A stretch of DNA of 8,325 nucleotides, from contig DFYP01000014.1 of assembly GCA_002382645.1 (NCBI GenBank), forward strand, positions 1 through 8,325. Reading direction: 5' to 3'. Made by a program: the position numbers and the translations under genes. The notes below the pieces were generated by a model. The model ran no database searches, was not told the DNA's origin, and worked only from the letters and a program-made list of their open reading frames with translations. Positions 7,196 to 8,325 of the stretch are shown here, one piece after another. Numbering within the stretch: position 1 is the stretch's first letter; every line of letters begins with the position of its first letter. Source of the DNA: Desulfovibrio sp. UBA4079. GTDB lineage: Bacteria > Desulfobacterota > Desulfovibrionia > Desulfovibrionales > Desulfovibrionaceae.

Positions 7196-7224
7196 TTGCC
7201 CCGGAAGCGCAAACCTGCTAGCTG
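7196..7224 (+). promoter_or_regulatory. Possible promoter of tRNA-Sec
   Basis: On the plus strand TTGCCC (7196-7201) and TAGCTG (7219-7224) are 17 bases apart. A TG one base upstream of the second box would make an extended -10. Transcription would begin near 7231, about 12 bases before the mature tRNA 5' end. The boxes are weak matches; the main support is the need for a plus-strand promoter here and the spacing. Confidence 0.3.
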
Positions 7225-7242
7225 TTCCAGTTCTCCGCCTGT

Positions 7243-7335
7243 GGAAGCGTTTCGTCACCGGTGTGGCGCGTGGGCTTCAAACCCATTGTGAGACTCATCC
7301 TCTCAGGCAGGTTCGACTCCTGTACGCTTCCGCCA
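7243..7335 (+). tRNA. selC: tRNA-Sec (anticodon UCA)
   Basis: This is the selenocysteine tRNA that reads UGA codons. All arms can be folded by eye. The 8-bp acceptor stem pairs 7243-7250 with 7324-7331. Discriminator G is at 7332 and an encoded CCA at 7333-7335. The D stem is CGTCAC/GTGGCG around CGGT. The anticodon stem (7270-7274 with 7282-7286) holds the loop CTTCAAA with TCA at 7277-7279. A long variable arm has a 5-bp stem (7289-7293 with 7301-7305). The T arm pairs 7307-7311 with 7319-7323 around TTCGACT. The 8+5 acceptor/T geometry and long variable arm are diagnostic of bacterial tRNA-Sec. It is the only plus-strand gene in the window and points towards the neighbouring hypothetical gene. 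Its presence implies selenoproteins encoded elsewhere; none is visible here. Confidence 0.97.
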
Positions 7336-7342
7336 CCTCGCC

Positions 7343-7885
7343 CTACAGGGCGTACCCCAGCTGCTTGAGAATCCGCATGGACTTGTCCGAGAGGACGTAG
7401 CCCTTCTCGTACTTGACGCTCTTGCCCTTGACCTTGATCTGAAAGATGTAGCCCGCGTCGTAGAGATACTCGATCACGGTCTTGTCGTAGTCGTCCATGA
7501 TCTCCTTGGGGGCCATGCCGCCGAACCGGCTGATCTTGGCGAAGTGGTACACATCCACCAGGGCGTCGATGTGCTCCTTCTCCAGCTGGTCCTGGGCGAT
7601 GTCCTCCTCCTCCTTGACGCGGTCCCAGTCGTCGTCGGAAAAATCCACGCCGAGCTTTTTCAGCTCCTCCTTGGCGTTCTCCGCGATGCGGTAACCCGTG
7701 GGATTGGAGCCGCAGCGGGTGTAGATGGCGCCCTCCTCCACGATGCCGTGCTCCAGGAGGTAGTCCAGATGGGTGTCGTCGTAGAGAAAGCACTCCTTGC
7801 GCGGCAGCAGCCCGTGGTAGCGCTTGATCCCGGCGAAGCGGTTGATGTCCTTGAGGATCTGGATGTGCTTCTCGGTCAGGATCAT
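7343..7885 (-). CDS. Hypothetical protein with two tandem winged-helix-like repeats
   Basis: I do not recognise this 180-residue soluble protein. It consists of two copies of one domain, residues 3-79 and 101-177, which align without gaps at an offset of 98. By hand I count 23 identities in 77. Shared positions include HI, FA-x-I-x-R, G-x-x-P, YD-x-T-x-x-x-YL-x-x-x-G, GY and LK-x-LG. The linker (80-100) is strongly acidic. The order helix, helix, helix with YL, then Gly and strands ending in GY, then a last helix resembles a winged helix, so DNA, RNA or protein binding is possible; this is inference. There is no signal peptide or membrane segment. The ATG overlaps the argH stop in an ATGA (7885-7882), with GGAGG 10 bases upstream, so it is probably translated with argH. 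No terminator with a T-run follows the TAG stop. Confidence 0.85.
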   Translation of the reverse strand: MILTEKHIQILKDINRFAGIKRYHGLLPRKECFLYDDTHLDYLLEHGIVEEGAIYTRCGSNPTGYRIAENAKEELKKLGVDFSDDDWDRVKEEEDIAQDQLEKEHIDALVDVYHFAKISRFGGMAPKEIMDDYDKTVIEYLYDAGYIFQIKVKGKSVKYEKGYVLSDKSMRILKQLGYAL

Positions 7886-8325
7886 GCGCCGGAAGCCTCC
7901 AGGGCCGCGAGCCAGATTCTCAGGTCCTCGATCTGCCGGGCCACGGAATCCGGACCCGTGCCTCCGGGCGCGTTGCGCCGGGCCACGGCGGTCTCAAAAC
8001 GCAGGGCCTCGAACACGTCGGCCTCGATGAGCGGCGAAAAGCCCTTCAATTCAGCCAGGGACAGGTCTTCCAGGCCACAGCCCTTGGCCTCGGCCTTGGC
8101 CACGGCGGCTCCGGCCGCGTGGTGCGCCTCGCGGAAGGGCAGGCCCTTGGCCGCCAGGTAGTCGGCCAGCTCCGTGGCGTTGAGGAAGCCCCGCTTGAGG
8201 GCCGCGCGCATGGCCTCGGGCACGAAGCCGATCTCCCGCAGGAGCCCGGCCATGAGGGCCAGGGACTCGGAGACCGTGCGGTCGGCGTCCAGGAAGGGTT
8301 CCTTGTCCTCCTGCATGTCCCGGTT
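7882..8325 (-). CDS. argH: Argininosuccinate lyase, C-terminal part
   Basis: ArgH splits argininosuccinate into arginine and fumarate, the last step of arginine synthesis. Only the final 147 residues are visible, about a third of the usual 460 or so. The gene continues past the right edge, so no start is present. The fragment opens NRDMQEDKEPFLD, the conserved stretch just after the Pro-Leu-Ala-Tyr-Asn motif of the lyase. It continues with the C-terminal helical domain, including FLNATELADYL, a KGLPFREAHH segment (the family's conserved G-x-P-F-R-x-A-H-x-x-x-G) and LSLAEL. The catalytic Ser loop (GSSAMPQKKNP in the family) lies outside the window. It overlaps the downstream hypothetical gene by 4 bases (ATGA), which indicates co-transcription. 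An ATG at 8316 is an internal methionine, not the start. Confidence 0.95.
   Translation of the reverse strand, partial: NRDMQEDKEPFLDADRTVSESLALMAGLLREIGFVPEAMRAALKRGFLNATELADYLAAKGLPFREAHHAAGAAVAKAEAKGCGLEDLSLAELKGFSPLIEADVFEALRFETAVARRNAPGGTGPDSVARQIEDLRIWLAALEASGA

Noticed and set aside
5207..7291. A 694-codon open frame on the plus strand opposite ftsH
   Set aside because: The translation is dominated by His, Gly, Ala, Val and Asp without domain structure, and it is the mirror of a convincing FtsH. Long antisense frames are expected in GC-rich genes with third-position bias.
7339..7352. Small inverted repeat CGCCCTACAGGGCG as a terminator between tRNA-Sec and the hypothetical gene
   Set aside because: The stem is only 5-6 bp, the loop is tight, and no T-run follows on either strand.
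7218..7793. A 191-codon minus-strand frame covering tRNA-Sec and part of the hypothetical gene
   Set aside because: It is a frame shadow of the 180-residue protein and runs through the tRNA on the opposite strand. Its composition is Gly/Arg-rich without motifs.

Overview
The window is a GC-rich block of chromosomal housekeeping genes. It most resembles a Desulfovibrio-like sulfate reducer (Desulfovibrionales, formerly Deltaproteobacteria). That placement is an inference from three things: the gene order ftsH-folP-cdaA-cdaR-glmM-galU, a selenocysteine tRNA beside ftsH, and the style of the proteins. No mobile element, CRISPR array, phage gene or foreign-looking composition was seen.

All protein genes lie on the minus strand, so transcription runs from high to low coordinates. 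The right end (8325-7343) holds the 3' part of argH (arginine biosynthesis). It overlaps by 4 bases an unrecognised 180-residue protein built from two copies of one domain. Next is a 264-bp interval (7079-7342), which contains the only plus-strand gene: tRNA-Sec (UCA anticodon) at 7243-7335. The rest of that interval is the ftsH upstream region, with a possible promoter and a perfect 16-bp palindrome.

Positions 7078-306 form one compact operon, with gaps of 1 to 43 bases: ftsH (membrane AAA+ zinc protease, TTG start), folP (dihydropteroate synthase), cdaA (membrane diadenylate cyclase), cdaR (YbbR-repeat partner of CdaA), glmM (phosphoglucosamine mutase) and galU (UDP-glucose pyrophosphorylase). 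A strong intrinsic terminator follows galU at 281-256. The first 72 codons of priA (replication restart helicase) run off the left edge.

The operon joins membrane protein quality control, folate synthesis, c-di-AMP signalling and nucleotide-sugar supply for the cell envelope. It looks like the enterobacterial ftsH-folP-glmM order with the Firmicutes-type cdaA-cdaR pair inserted before glmM. No wholly new system is evident. The points most worth a second look are the tandem-duplicated hypothetical protein, the tRNA-Sec gene lying opposite to its neighbours, the palindrome over the presumed ftsH start site, and the merged c-di-AMP/envelope operon.
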